From positions 25,536 through 89,535 of the forward strand of contig CAYYRC010000013.1 in assembly GCA_964474045.1 (NCBI GenBank): a stretch of 64,000 bases of DNA, given 5' to 3'. The position numbers and the translations under genes were made by a program. Below are positions 1 to 7,111 of the stretch, piece by piece. The number at the start of each line of letters is the position of its first letter. Within the stretch, counting starts at the first letter, position 1. The notes under the pieces are model-generated. The model was not told the DNA's origin. It worked only from the letters and a program-made list of their open reading frames with translations, and made no database searches. Source of the stretch: JACJWR01 sp964474045. GTDB lineage: Bacteria > Actinomycetota > Actinomycetes > S36-B12 > UBA10799.

Positions 1-515
1 CAGGGCTTCAGATCACCGACTACATCGAGGTCGGCTTCGCCGGCGTGGCGGCCACGACCGACGCGATGGGCGGGGTCGTCCTTTGCCCAAGGCAGGACTT
101 CAACGACGAGAACTCGGGCCTGAACGTCAAGGCCGGCTGCCAGACCATGGATGGCCCCACGGCGCTCGCCTACGTCCGCATGCGCTACGCGGACCCGCGC
201 GGCGACCTCGGCCGGGTGGAGCGACAGCAGGAGTACGTCGCAGCCGTGGCCAAGCGCGGCATGAGCCCGTTGACGTGGCTGCTGCCGTGGCGCGCCTTCC
301 CGGCCGCACGGGCCGCCGGCAAGGCGCTCACCGTGTCCAACAGCACCGGCATCTTCGACCTCGGCCGCATCGGCATCGCCATGGGGGCGATAGGGATGGG
401 CTGGGGGACGTCGGTGACGGTTCCCACCGAGGAGGAGCCGCTGTTCGTGGACGGCCAGGATGCCCTGAAGTGGAAGTCGGCCGAGGCCCTGGCGCTGTTC
501 GACAGCCTGCGCTGA
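1..515 (+). CDS. LytR-CpsA-Psr (LCP) family protein, C-terminal part
   Basis: The reading frame is open from base 3, so the gene begins before the window; the GTG at 45 is internal. LCP proteins sit in the membrane and transfer undecaprenyl-linked glycopolymers (arabinogalactan, teichoic-type polymers) onto peptidoglycan. What is visible is the second half of the LCP fold: an ITDYIEVGF stretch, a DAMGGV turn, then YVRMRYADPRGDLGRVERQQ with the spaced arginines and aspartates that bind the pyrophosphate head group. Its TGA at 513-515 abuts the stop of the opposite-strand gene. The family is confident; the exact polymer is not readable. Confidence 0.85.
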   Translation, partial: GLQITDYIEVGFAGVAATTDAMGGVVLCPRQDFNDENSGLNVKAGCQTMDGPTALAYVRMRYADPRGDLGRVERQQEYVAAVAKRGMSPLTWLLPWRAFPAARAAGKALTVSNSTGIFDLGRIGIAMGAIGMGWGTSVTVPTEEEPLFVDGQDALKWKSAEALALFDSLR

Positions 516-848
516 TCAGCCCTCGTCGCCGTCGGTGACGGCCTCGACCGCGCCCTGGGCCTTGCGCGCCCAGTCCAGCTTGGTCTGCGCCTCCGAGAGC
601 TCCGCCTTGAGCGTATCGACGTCGGCCTGCTGCTGCGCCTTGCTCACGGTCGCCTCGTCCCGGGCGCCGCCGAGCAGGCTGCCGATGACCGGCGTGTCCT
701 TGACCTTGTCGAGCAGGTCGCCGGCATCGCCGGTGGCCTGCAGCTGCGCCTCCGCCTGCTTGAGCTGGTCGCTGAGCGTCGCCACCTGAGCCTCGTACTG
801 CGAGACGAGCGCCTTGGCCTTGTCCTGTGCTGCATCTGAGATGGTCAT
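516..848 (-). CDS. small coiled-coil protein, unknown function
   Basis: 110 aa from the ATG at 848. The frame stays open much further upstream but overlaps the VanZ-like gene there, so ATG 848 is chosen. That ATG overlaps the stop of the VanZ-like gene as ATGA, implying translational coupling. The protein has two heptad-like helical blocks (about residues 5-43 and 65-100) rich in Ala, Gln, Lys and Glu, separated by a Gly/Pro-containing hinge (DTPVIGSLLGGARDE). There is no signal peptide, membrane segment or catalytic motif. I do not recognise a named family; a structural or scaffold role is possible. Confidence 0.7.
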   Translation of the reverse strand: MTISDAAQDKAKALVSQYEAQVATLSDQLKQAEAQLQATGDAGDLLDKVKDTPVIGSLLGGARDEATVSKAQQQADVDTLKAELSEAQTKLDWARKAQGAVEAVTDGDEG

Positions 849-1198
849 GACTTCAGGGTACCCCCGCCACGGTGCGCAACTTCCCAGCTCGTCGCGCCGA
901 TAGTGGCGCCCACAACATCGGCCAGGACGTCCTGCAGCGAGAACGAACGCTGTACCGCCAACAGTTGCAGCGACTCCGACGCCAGACCGAACGCCAGGCC
1001 GGCGGCGACGGTGGCCCACCAGCCCAGGCCGACTTCCCACCGCAGCAGCGCCGCCCAGGTGGCGAACAGCGCCGCGTGGACGACCAGGTCGAGGCCGTCG
1101 ACGCCCACCTTGGGCAGGTCCGGCCCCGGGATGAGCAGGAGGCCCACGATGACCGCAGTGGCGACCAGGGTCGCCCACGGCTTTCGGCGCAGCTGCAC
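845..1198 (-). CDS. VanZ-like family membrane protein
   Basis: About 117 aa from a GTG at 1198. This start is chosen because a TAGCAT box lies 8 nt before it on the minus strand and any longer version would run into the divergent promoter. It has four hydrophobic helices: the first carries LLLIPGPDLP, the second DLVVHAALFATWAALL, then WWATVAAGLAFGLASESLQLL and a last one with DVLADVVGATIG. The H in helix 2, the SE(S/L)QL motif and the final D-x-x-A-D-x-x-G are the VanZ pattern. VanZ proteins are small integral membrane proteins linked to glycopeptide tolerance or envelope properties, but the actual activity is unknown. Confidence 0.75.
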   Translation of the reverse strand: MQLRRKPWATLVATAVIVGLLLIPGPDLPKVGVDGLDLVVHAALFATWAALLRWEVGLGWWATVAAGLAFGLASESLQLLAVQRSFSLQDVLADVVGATIGATSWEVAHRGGGTLKS

Positions 1199-1206
1199 GA
1201 GTCGGC

Positions 1207-1212
1207 ATGCTA
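1207..1212 (-). promoter_or_regulatory. -10 box for the VanZ-like gene (leaderless)
   Basis: TAGCAT on the minus strand ends 8 nt before the GTG at 1198, fitting TAnnnT followed by transcription starting at the start codon. It lies inside the 38-bp gap shared with the divergent hydrolase gene. Confidence 0.45.
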
Positions 1213-1224
1213 GCCCTGGCGGCG

Positions 1225-1230
1225 TACCCT
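1225..1230 (+). promoter_or_regulatory. -10 box for the hydrolase gene (leaderless)
   Basis: TACCCT ends exactly 6 nt before ATG 1237, with no Shine-Dalgarno sequence between, so the mRNA probably begins at the start codon. Confidence 0.5.
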
Positions 1231-1236
1231 GCCACC

Positions 1237-2070
1237 ATGCGGCAGATCCCAGCTTCCGGCCTGATCTTCGACGTCTCACTGGACGGCCCCGACGACGGCG
1301 TTCCCGTCGTGCTCCTGCACGGCTTTCCCCAGGACCACTCCTGCTGGGACCCGATCGTGGCCGACCTAGTGGCCGCCGGCTACCGCACGATCGCCCCCGA
1401 CCTGCGTGGCTACTCCCCCGGCGCCCGGCCCCCGAGGTCGAGCGACTACCAGCAGGGACGGATCGTCGCGGACGTCCTGGCCATGCTCGACGTGCTCGGC
1501 TATGACGCCGCGCACGTGGTGGGTCACGACTGGGGTGGCGCCAGCGCCTGGGCGGTGGCCTCCGCGGCGCCGGATCGGGTGCGGACCCTCACCGTGCTGT
1601 CCACCCCCTATCCGTCGGCTGTGACGGCCGTCGCGCTGCGCAGCACCCAGCTGCTGAAGTCCTGGTACATGGGGCTGTTCCAGATCCCCGGTCTGGCCGA
1701 GCGGGCGCTGCACCCTGGCGGCCCGATGTGGAGGGCCATGATGCGCGGGCTGCCCCCGGCCTCGGCCGAGCGCTACACCGCCAACGCGTCCGCGCCCGGA
1801 GCGTTGCCGGCGATGCTTCGCTGGTACCGCGCTGTTCCCCTGGACTTCCGGCGGCCGTCGGTCGACTGGCACCGGATCACCGTTCCGACCCTCTACATCT
1901 GGGGCCAGGACGACCCGGCGCTGGGAAAGGCCGCCGCCGAGGCCACAGCCCGTTTCGTCACCGGGCCCTACACGTTCGTGGCGCTGCCCGGCCAGGGGCA
2001 CTGGCTGCCCGAGCGGGCCGCCGACGAGGTCGCCCCCCTCCTGCTGGACCACCTGGCCGGCGCCCTCTGA
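1237..2070 (+). CDS. alpha/beta hydrolase, epoxide hydrolase type
   Basis: 277 aa. The nucleophile elbow is GHDWGG, with Asp98 rather than Ser at the centre; this marks the epoxide hydrolase/haloalkane dehalogenase branch, which forms an alkyl-enzyme ester. HGFPQ (from about residue 28) supplies the oxyanion hole with the HG-x-P motif. WGQDDP near residue 225 and GQGHW with His255 complete the charge relay. A helical cap lies between about 130 and 210 and carries several tyrosines that could protonate an epoxide, though I cannot single out the pair. ATG 1237 follows a leaderless -10 box. The substrate is unknown; dehalogenase activity is the main alternative. Confidence 0.8.
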   Translation: MRQIPASGLIFDVSLDGPDDGVPVVLLHGFPQDHSCWDPIVADLVAAGYRTIAPDLRGYSPGARPPRSSDYQQGRIVADVLAMLDVLGYDAAHVVGHDWGGASAWAVASAAPDRVRTLTVLSTPYPSAVTAVALRSTQLLKSWYMGLFQIPGLAERALHPGGPMWRAMMRGLPPASAERYTANASAPGALPAMLRWYRAVPLDFRRPSVDWHRITVPTLYIWGQDDPALGKAAAEATARFVTGPYTFVALPGQGHWLPERAADEVAPLLLDHLAGAL

Positions 2071-2123
2071 CCGCCGCGGAGTCGGGGTACCCCGTGGGGC
2101 ACCCCCGCCGGATCCCGGGCGGC

Positions 2124-2129
2124 TAGGGT
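2124..2129 (+). promoter_or_regulatory. -10 box upstream of the peroxiredoxin leader
   Basis: TAGGGT lies 8 nt before the ATG at 2138. The spacing matches other leaderless starts in this window, so the transcript may begin at the leader-peptide ORF. Confidence 0.4.
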
Positions 2130-2137
2130 CCTTCCCC

Positions 2138-2182
2138 ATGAGGAGCCTGGGCTGTCGCCGACCGTCTGCGTCGGCGGGCTGA
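2138..2182 (+). CDS. possible 14-aa leader peptide upstream of the peroxiredoxin
   Basis: ATG to TGA reads MRSLGCRRPSASAG. It is preceded by a TAGGGT box at the leaderless spacing and is followed about 98 bases later by the peroxiredoxin ATG. Bases 2149-2186 form a hairpin (GGGCT/AGCCC plus CGCCGAC/GTCGGCG) that overlaps codons 5 onward, the arrangement expected of a translation-controlled attenuator. The peptide has one Cys and three Arg. No known family was recognised; a chance short ORF is the alternative. Confidence 0.35.
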   Translation: MRSLGCRRPSASAG

Positions 2183-2186
2183 GCCC
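2149..2186 (+). promoter_or_regulatory. hairpin in the peroxiredoxin 5' region
   Basis: CGCCGAC at 2156-2162 pairs with GTCGGCG at 2170-2176 around a 7-nt loop, and GGGCT at 2149-2153 pairs with AGCCC at 2182-2186 across an internal loop. It has no U-tract, so it is not a simple intrinsic terminator. It overlaps the leader-peptide stop codon. Confidence 0.4.
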
Positions 2187-2280
2187 ACCTCCACTGCCTT
2201 TCCACGGCGCCGCGGACACCCGTCCAACGGCGCCGTTTTCCGTTCCCGCACCACCACCGCCCATCAGGAAAGCGAGCACC

Positions 2281-2943
2281 ATGTCCGACACCGCAACCTC
2301 CCCCGCCGCCACCGCCCTGCCCCGCATCGGCGACGCCGCCCCGGCGATCGACAGCGAGTCCACCCACGGTCCCATCACGCTCGACACCTACGACGGCAAG
2401 TGGATCGTGCTCTTCAGCCACCCGGCGGACTTCACCCCGGTCTGCACCACCGAGTTCATCGGCTTCGCGGAGCGCAACGACGACTTCGCCGCCCGCAACG
2501 TGCAGCTCATCGGCAACTCGGTGGACTCGATCTTCTCGCACATCGCGTGGGTCAACGCCATCCAGGAGAACCAGGGCGTGCAGATTCCCTTCCCGGTGAT
2601 CGCCGACCTGGACCTCAAGGTCTCCCACGCCTACGGCATGATTCACCCCAGCGAGGGCGGCGACACCGCGGCCGTGCGCGCGGTCTTCGTCATCGACCCC
2701 GCCCGCAAGATCCGGGCGCTGGTGTACTACCCGATGAATGCCGGGCGCAACATCGACGAGATTCTGCGCCTCGTCGATGCCCTGCAGACCGCCGACGCCA
2801 ACGGCGTGTCCTGCCCGGCCAACTGGCGCCCGGGCGACGACGTCGTCGTGGCGGCCCCGCGCACGACCGAGGCGCTCGCCGCGCGCAAGGTCGACGACTC
2901 GCTCCAGCGCAAGGACTGGTTCCTCGCCACCAAGACGCTCTAG
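2281..2943 (+). CDS. peroxiredoxin, Prx6-like (AhpC/TSA family)
   Basis: 220 aa. It reduces hydrogen peroxide and organic peroxides in the cytosol through the peroxidatic Cys55 in HPADFTPVCTTEF, with the P-x-x-x-(T/S)-x-x-C signature intact. A conserved Arg sits in AAVRAVFVID near residue 133. The long C-terminal arm with SCPANWRPGD is typical of Prx6-like enzymes; Cys178 there may act as resolving cysteine, as in archaeal members. AGGAAAG precedes ATG 2281. The stop TAG shares the four bases CTAG with the stop of the converging galT. No dedicated reductase lies nearby, so the electron donor is unknown. Confidence 0.9.
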   Translation: MSDTATSPAATALPRIGDAAPAIDSESTHGPITLDTYDGKWIVLFSHPADFTPVCTTEFIGFAERNDDFAARNVQLIGNSVDSIFSHIAWVNAIQENQGVQIPFPVIADLDLKVSHAYGMIHPSEGGDTAAVRAVFVIDPARKIRALVYYPMNAGRNIDEILRLVDALQTADANGVSCPANWRPGDDVVVAAPRTTEALAARKVDDSLQRKDWFLATKTL

Positions 2944-4472
2944 GCCGCCGGCGTGTAGCCCAAGGGTGCCAGCAGCTCGGTCCAGAGCGGGCCGGATTCC
3001 GTCGCCGGCCCCAGCACCCCGCAGTGCTCCAGCCCACGGGTGAAGTACTCGCCGATGGCTGCCCGCACCCGTGCCTCTGCGGCTTCCGGCGCAGCCGACG
3101 GGTGCCCCCCGTGGTCCACGCGCAGCTCCTCGACCATCGGCGCGTGGGCCACGAGGTCGGGCGCGAGCTCCCCCGCACCCGACACCACCTCGGCCAGCCG
3201 AGGGATGTCGGCGGCGAGGCGTCCCGGCAGCACGGCCAAGCCCATCACCTCGATGAGGCCGATGTTCTCCTTCTTGACCGGGTGAATCTCGGCGTGGGGA
3301 TGGAAGAGCCCGTCGGGATGGGCCGGCGTCGTGCGGTTGTTGCGGAGCACCACGTCGAGTTGGAAGTCCCGCCCAACCCGACGGGCGATCGGCGTGACGG
3401 TGTTGTGCGGCGTATCGCCGGTGCGGGCCTTGACCTCCGTCTGCGGCACCTCGTGGTCGCGCCACGCCGTCAACAAGGCGAAGCCTGCGGCTGTCAGCAC
3501 CTGCGGATCCGCGGCGGTCAGCCGCAGCACCGACAGCGGCCAGTCCAGGACCTGTGCCCGCAGCCCGGCAGCAGGACCCTCGAAGGCCATCACCGTCCGC
3601 GCCCGTTGGATGGGGAACTCGTTGCGCCCACCCTGGAAGTGGTCGTGGCTCAGGATGGAGCCGCCCACGATGGGCAGGTCCGCGTTGGAGCCGACGAAGT
3701 AGTCCGGGAACTGGCCGACGAAGTCCAGCAGCCGGGCGAAGGTCGTCCGCGTGAGCTGCATCGGACGGTGCTCCCCGGACAGCACGATGCAGTGCTCGAG
3801 GTAGTACAGGTAGGGCGAGTACTGCAGGTACCAGTCGTCGCCGGCGAGGTCGAGGGCGATCACCCGCAGGTTCTGTCGGGCGGGATGATCCCGGCGGCCG
3901 GCGTAACCCTCGTTCGCCGGGCACAACAGGCAGGCCGGGTACGCTGCGCCGCCAGTGCCCCCGCCGCTGGCGGCCGCTGCGATGTCGCGCGGATCCTTCT
4001 CGGGCTTGGCCAGGTTGATGGTGATGTCGAGCTCGCCGTAGCGGCTCGGGTAGCGCCATCGCGGGTTGGCCGCCGAGCGGGCGGCATGGACGTAGTTGGC
4101 ATCGACGCACAGGCGGTAGAAGGCGTCCGTGGCCAGGCTCGGCGAGTGCCCATAGTGCCGCCAGAAGTCGGCTGTGACCGCGGACGGACGCGCCATCAAC
4201 GCGCCCATCACCGCAGCGTCGAGCAGGTCGCGCTGGCCAGGCGTGTCGTCGATCACCCCGCGGCCGGCGGCATCGGAGAGCAGCGGTGCCAGCAGCTGGT
4301 CCGGGCCGACGCCGTCGTCGTGGCGCGGGCCGTCGTAGCTGCCCGGCGAGTCCAGCCGCAGCACCTCCAGCACCTGGTTGACCGCCCAGCGCTCGTCGTC
4401 GGGGCGGATCAGCCCCGTGGACAGCGCGTAGCCGACCAGCGCGCCCAGCGCAGGGCCTGGGTCCAGGGTCAT
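2940..4472 (-). CDS. galT: UTP/UDP-glucose hexose-1-phosphate uridylyltransferase, class II GalT
   Basis: 510 aa, the length of the Firmicutes-type second GalT class rather than the roughly 350 aa of the E. coli type. Leloir pathway: it transfers UMP from UDP-glucose to galactose-1-phosphate. Recognisable blocks are an N-terminal helical region, YPACLLCPANEGY, YSPYLYYLEHCIVL, and GSNADLPIVGGSILSHDHFQ, whose His-Asp-His holds the uridylylated histidine. FHPHAEIHPVKKENIGLIEVMG follows near the C-terminus. ATG 4472 overlaps the galK stop as ATGA, so galK and galT are translationally coupled with galK first. No galE is present in the window. Confidence 0.93.
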   Translation of the reverse strand: MTLDPGPALGALVGYALSTGLIRPDDERWAVNQVLEVLRLDSPGSYDGPRHDDGVGPDQLLAPLLSDAAGRGVIDDTPGQRDLLDAAVMGALMARPSAVTADFWRHYGHSPSLATDAFYRLCVDANYVHAARSAANPRWRYPSRYGELDITINLAKPEKDPRDIAAAASGGGTGGAAYPACLLCPANEGYAGRRDHPARQNLRVIALDLAGDDWYLQYSPYLYYLEHCIVLSGEHRPMQLTRTTFARLLDFVGQFPDYFVGSNADLPIVGGSILSHDHFQGGRNEFPIQRARTVMAFEGPAAGLRAQVLDWPLSVLRLTAADPQVLTAAGFALLTAWRDHEVPQTEVKARTGDTPHNTVTPIARRVGRDFQLDVVLRNNRTTPAHPDGLFHPHAEIHPVKKENIGLIEVMGLAVLPGRLAADIPRLAEVVSGAGELAPDLVAHAPMVEELRVDHGGHPSAAPEAAEARVRAAIGEYFTRGLEHCGVLGPATESGPLWTELLAPLGYTPAA

Positions 4473-5659
4473 TGCGCCGCCACCTCTCGCGCCCCGTCGC
4501 CGCTGCCCATGACGATGCAGGTGGACCGTACCCCGGTGGCTTCCAGGTAGTCCCGGTCGATACCGGCCATCACGGCGTCCTCGGTGCCCGGACGGGCCAA
4601 CACGACGGCGCACCCGCCGAAGCCGGCCCCCGTCATTCGGGCGCCGATCGTGCCGGGCTGTGCCCACGCCGCCTCCGCCAGGGCGTCCAGCTGCGGCCCG
4701 GTGACCTCGAAGTCGTCGCGAAGGGACTCGTGCGACTCGCGCATGAGCCGGCCGAACGCGGCCAGATCACCCTGCTGCAGCGCTGTCGCGGCCGCCACGA
4801 CACGAGCTTGTTCGGTGACGGTGTGACGGGCGCGCCGCAGCTCCTCGGCCGACAGCTCGCCCGCCGCCGCGTCGACCCCCGCCAACGACGCCGCCACCAG
4901 GTGCTCCGTCCCCAACTTCGCAGCCGCCCGCTCCACTGCTGCCCGCCGGTCGTTGTAGGCGGAGCCGGACAGGCTGCGCCGGTGGTTGGTGTTGGCGACG
5001 ATGAGAACCGCCCGGTCGTGCGGGAACGGCACGTAGGTGACGTCCAGCGATGCGCAGTCCATCAACATCGCCTGTCCCGCGCGCCCGCGCGCCACGGCCA
5101 GCTGGTCCATGATCCCGCAGTCCACCCCGATGTAGTCGTTCTCGACCCGTTGGCCCACGAGCGCCAGCGCGGTGGCGTCCAGGCCGAAGCCGCCCAGGGA
5201 GTTGAAGGCGCAGGCGGCGGCCAGCTCCAGCGACGCCGACGACGACAGCCCACCGCCGTCGGGGATGTCCCCAGCGACCAGCAGGTCGAAGCCGCCCGGC
5301 AAGGACAGGCCGTCGGCGGCCAGCACGTCCACCACGCCCAGCACGTAGGAGAACCAGTCATGGGCCGCGTCGAAGCCCGTCTGTCGGACGTCCGCCCGCA
5401 CGCTGCCGACCCGGTCCAAAGAGCTGGCCCGGATGACGTCGTCCGGCCGCTCCCGGATCATCACCACGGTCCCGCGATCGATCGCGATCGGCAGCACCAG
5501 GCCACCGCTGTAGTCGATGTGGTCGCCGATGAGGTTCACCCGGCCCGGGGCGAAGAACGTCCTGATGGGACTACCGGCGGCGCCCTCGCCGAACTCCCGC
5601 TCGAAGGCGTCCCGCACCTGCGTAAGATCCCGCAACGCACTCCCCCTTTGCAGGTCCAT
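4469..5659 (-). CDS. galK: galactokinase
   Basis: 396 aa GHMP kinase that phosphorylates galactose at C1 with ATP. The galactokinase signature appears as GRVNLIGDHIDYSGG, slightly divergent from the usual GRVNLIGEHTDYN. The phosphate-binding loop is IPDGGGLSSSASLELA, the catalytic Asp lies in CGIMDQLAV, and the third GHMP motif is MTGAGFGGCAVVL. It heads a two-gene operon with galT and is transcribed away from the sugar transporter across a 132-bp gap that holds a palindrome at 5679-5689. The altered signature (D-H-I-D) may change sugar preference but keeps the key Asp. Confidence 0.95.
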   Translation of the reverse strand: MDLQRGSALRDLTQVRDAFEREFGEGAAGSPIRTFFAPGRVNLIGDHIDYSGGLVLPIAIDRGTVVMIRERPDDVIRASSLDRVGSVRADVRQTGFDAAHDWFSYVLGVVDVLAADGLSLPGGFDLLVAGDIPDGGGLSSSASLELAAACAFNSLGGFGLDATALALVGQRVENDYIGVDCGIMDQLAVARGRAGQAMLMDCASLDVTYVPFPHDRAVLIVANTNHRRSLSGSAYNDRRAAVERAAAKLGTEHLVAASLAGVDAAAGELSAEELRRARHTVTEQARVVAAATALQQGDLAAFGRLMRESHESLRDDFEVTGPQLDALAEAAWAQPGTIGARMTGAGFGGCAVVLARPGTEDAVMAGIDRDYLEATGVRSTCIVMGSGDGAREVAAQ

Positions 5660-5678
5660 CGGAAATCATCGCCGAATT

Positions 5679-5689
5679 ACCACTGTGGT
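5679..5689. promoter_or_regulatory. candidate operator between galK and the transporter
   Basis: ACCAC-T-GTGGT is a perfect 11-base inverted repeat in the only divergent gap of the galactoside locus, about 20 bases from the galK start. Binding by a sugar-responsive repressor would control both directions. No regulator gene is adjacent, so the assignment is an inference. Confidence 0.4.
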
Positions 5690-5791
5690 TTTCAGCAGTC
5701 GCACCACCATGCCGGGGCAACCTTTGCCACGCTAGCGAGTACGTCCACGGCTTGCGAGCCCAGCAGCGCACCACGAGGGGAGAGGACCGAC

Positions 5792-7111
5792 ATGTCGGAA
5801 TTGTCATCGGCGCCGGAGTACGGCGAGGCCGCGCTCGAGGTCGATCCGTTCGGTGAACCCACCAAACGCGTCACCACGTCCATGATGATCGTGCTGGGCC
5901 TGGCGAACCTCGGCATCTGGACGGCCTTCTTCGCACCCATCCAGTTCCTGCTGCCGCTGCAGGTCGAGGCCATCGCACCGAGCACCAAGGAGAGCAGCCT
6001 GACGCTGGTGCTCACCATCGGCGCCATCGTGTCGTTGGTGGCCAGCCCCATCGCGGGCGCCCTCAGCGACCGCACGTCGTCGCGGCTGGGGCGCCGCCGT
6101 CCCTGGGTGCTGTGGCCCTCGGTGGCGGCGTTCGCCGTCCTCATCATCATGGGCGGGCTGACGACGATCGGCGGCCTGGTACTCGGCTGGGCGCTGGCGC
6201 AGCTGACGCTGAACGCCTCCTACGCGGCGGTCACGGCGATCCTGCCCGACCAGATCCCGGTCGAGCAGCGGGGCACCGCCTCGGCGATCGTGGGCGTCGC
6301 GCAGCCACTGGGCGTGGTCGTGGGCGCGATCATCGCCACCGCGGTGCCGGGGGACAACCTGGCCGCCAACGGCCAGTTCACCCGCTTCATCGTTGTGGCA
6401 GCCATCCTGATCCTCACCGCGGCGCTGTTCCTGTTCCGGATCAAGGACCCGCAGCTGGACAAGAGCCGGGTACCGCCGATGAACTGGGGCAAGTTCATCA
6501 AGGACTTCTGGGTCAGCCCCAAGGAGCACCCCGACTTCGCCTGGGTCTGGTTCACCCGCTTCCTGGTGATCCTCGGCACGGCTTTCGTCACGTCGTACCT
6601 GCTGTACTTCACCCGCGACGTGCTGGGCAAGTCCGCTGAGGAGGCGCCGGACGTGGTGCGCAACATCCTCATGGTCTACGTGCTGGTGCTCACCGTGGCG
6701 ACCATCATCGTCGGTCCGCTGTCGGACAAGGCCGGCAAGGTCAAGCCTTTCGTGATGGGGGCGTCGGTCATCGCCGCCGCGGCGATCGCCCTGCTGGCGT
6801 TCTCGCACACCGTGATGATGGCGACGATCGCCGCGGCGCTGATGGCGGTCGGGTTCGGCGCCTACACCGCCGTCGATCTGGCCCTGGTTTCCCGCGTGCT
6901 GCCCAACGCCGAGGACCGCGCCCGCGACCTGGGCGTGATCAACATCGCCAACGCGCTGCCGCAGGTGCTGGCGCCCGTGGTGTGCGGCGCGGTGATCACC
7001 GGGCTCAAGGGCCAGGGCTACGACACCGCCTACATGGTGCTGTACCTGCTGGGCGCCGTCATCTGCCTGCTGGGAGCCATCCTGGTGGTCAAGGTCAAGA
7101 GCGTCCCGTGA
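5792..7111 (+). CDS. MFS/GPH-type sugar symporter
   Basis: 439 aa with about 12 membrane helices. The first cytoplasmic loop carries SDRTSSRLGRRRPWVLW, the D-R-T-x-x-R-x-G-R-R-R-P motif of glycoside/hexuronide and sucrose-type cation symporters. It likely imports a galactoside or glucoside for the next gene. A purine-rich GAGGGGAGAGG lies before ATG 5792. The stop TGA overlaps the GTG of the GH1 gene, so the two are coupled. The locus is divergent from galKT, suggesting uptake, then hydrolysis, then the Leloir pathway. Substrate specificity is inferred only from neighbours. Confidence 0.82.
   Translation: MSELSSAPEYGEAALEVDPFGEPTKRVTTSMMIVLGLANLGIWTAFFAPIQFLLPLQVEAIAPSTKESSLTLVLTIGAIVSLVASPIAGALSDRTSSRLGRRRPWVLWPSVAAFAVLIIMGGLTTIGGLVLGWALAQLTLNASYAAVTAILPDQIPVEQRGTASAIVGVAQPLGVVVGAIIATAVPGDNLAANGQFTRFIVVAAILILTAALFLFRIKDPQLDKSRVPPMNWGKFIKDFWVSPKEHPDFAWVWFTRFLVILGTAFVTSYLLYFTRDVLGKSAEEAPDVVRNILMVYVLVLTVATIIVGPLSDKAGKVKPFVMGASVIAAAAIALLAFSHTVMMATIAAALMAVGFGAYTAVDLALVSRVLPNAEDRARDLGVINIANALPQVLAPVVCGAVITGLKGQGYDTAYMVLYLLGAVICLLGAILVVKVKSVP

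Noticed and set aside
2071..2280. Known riboswitch upstream of the peroxiredoxin
   Set aside because: The hairpin does not match a class I can name (SAM, cobalamin, TPP, glycine, ydaO). The short ORF makes attenuation the better guess.
1366..4110. A 914-aa open frame on the minus strand
   Set aside because: It runs antisense to the hydrolase and peroxiredoxin genes and through galT in another frame. It has high Arg/Gly/Pro with no motifs; such frames arise from G/C third positions.
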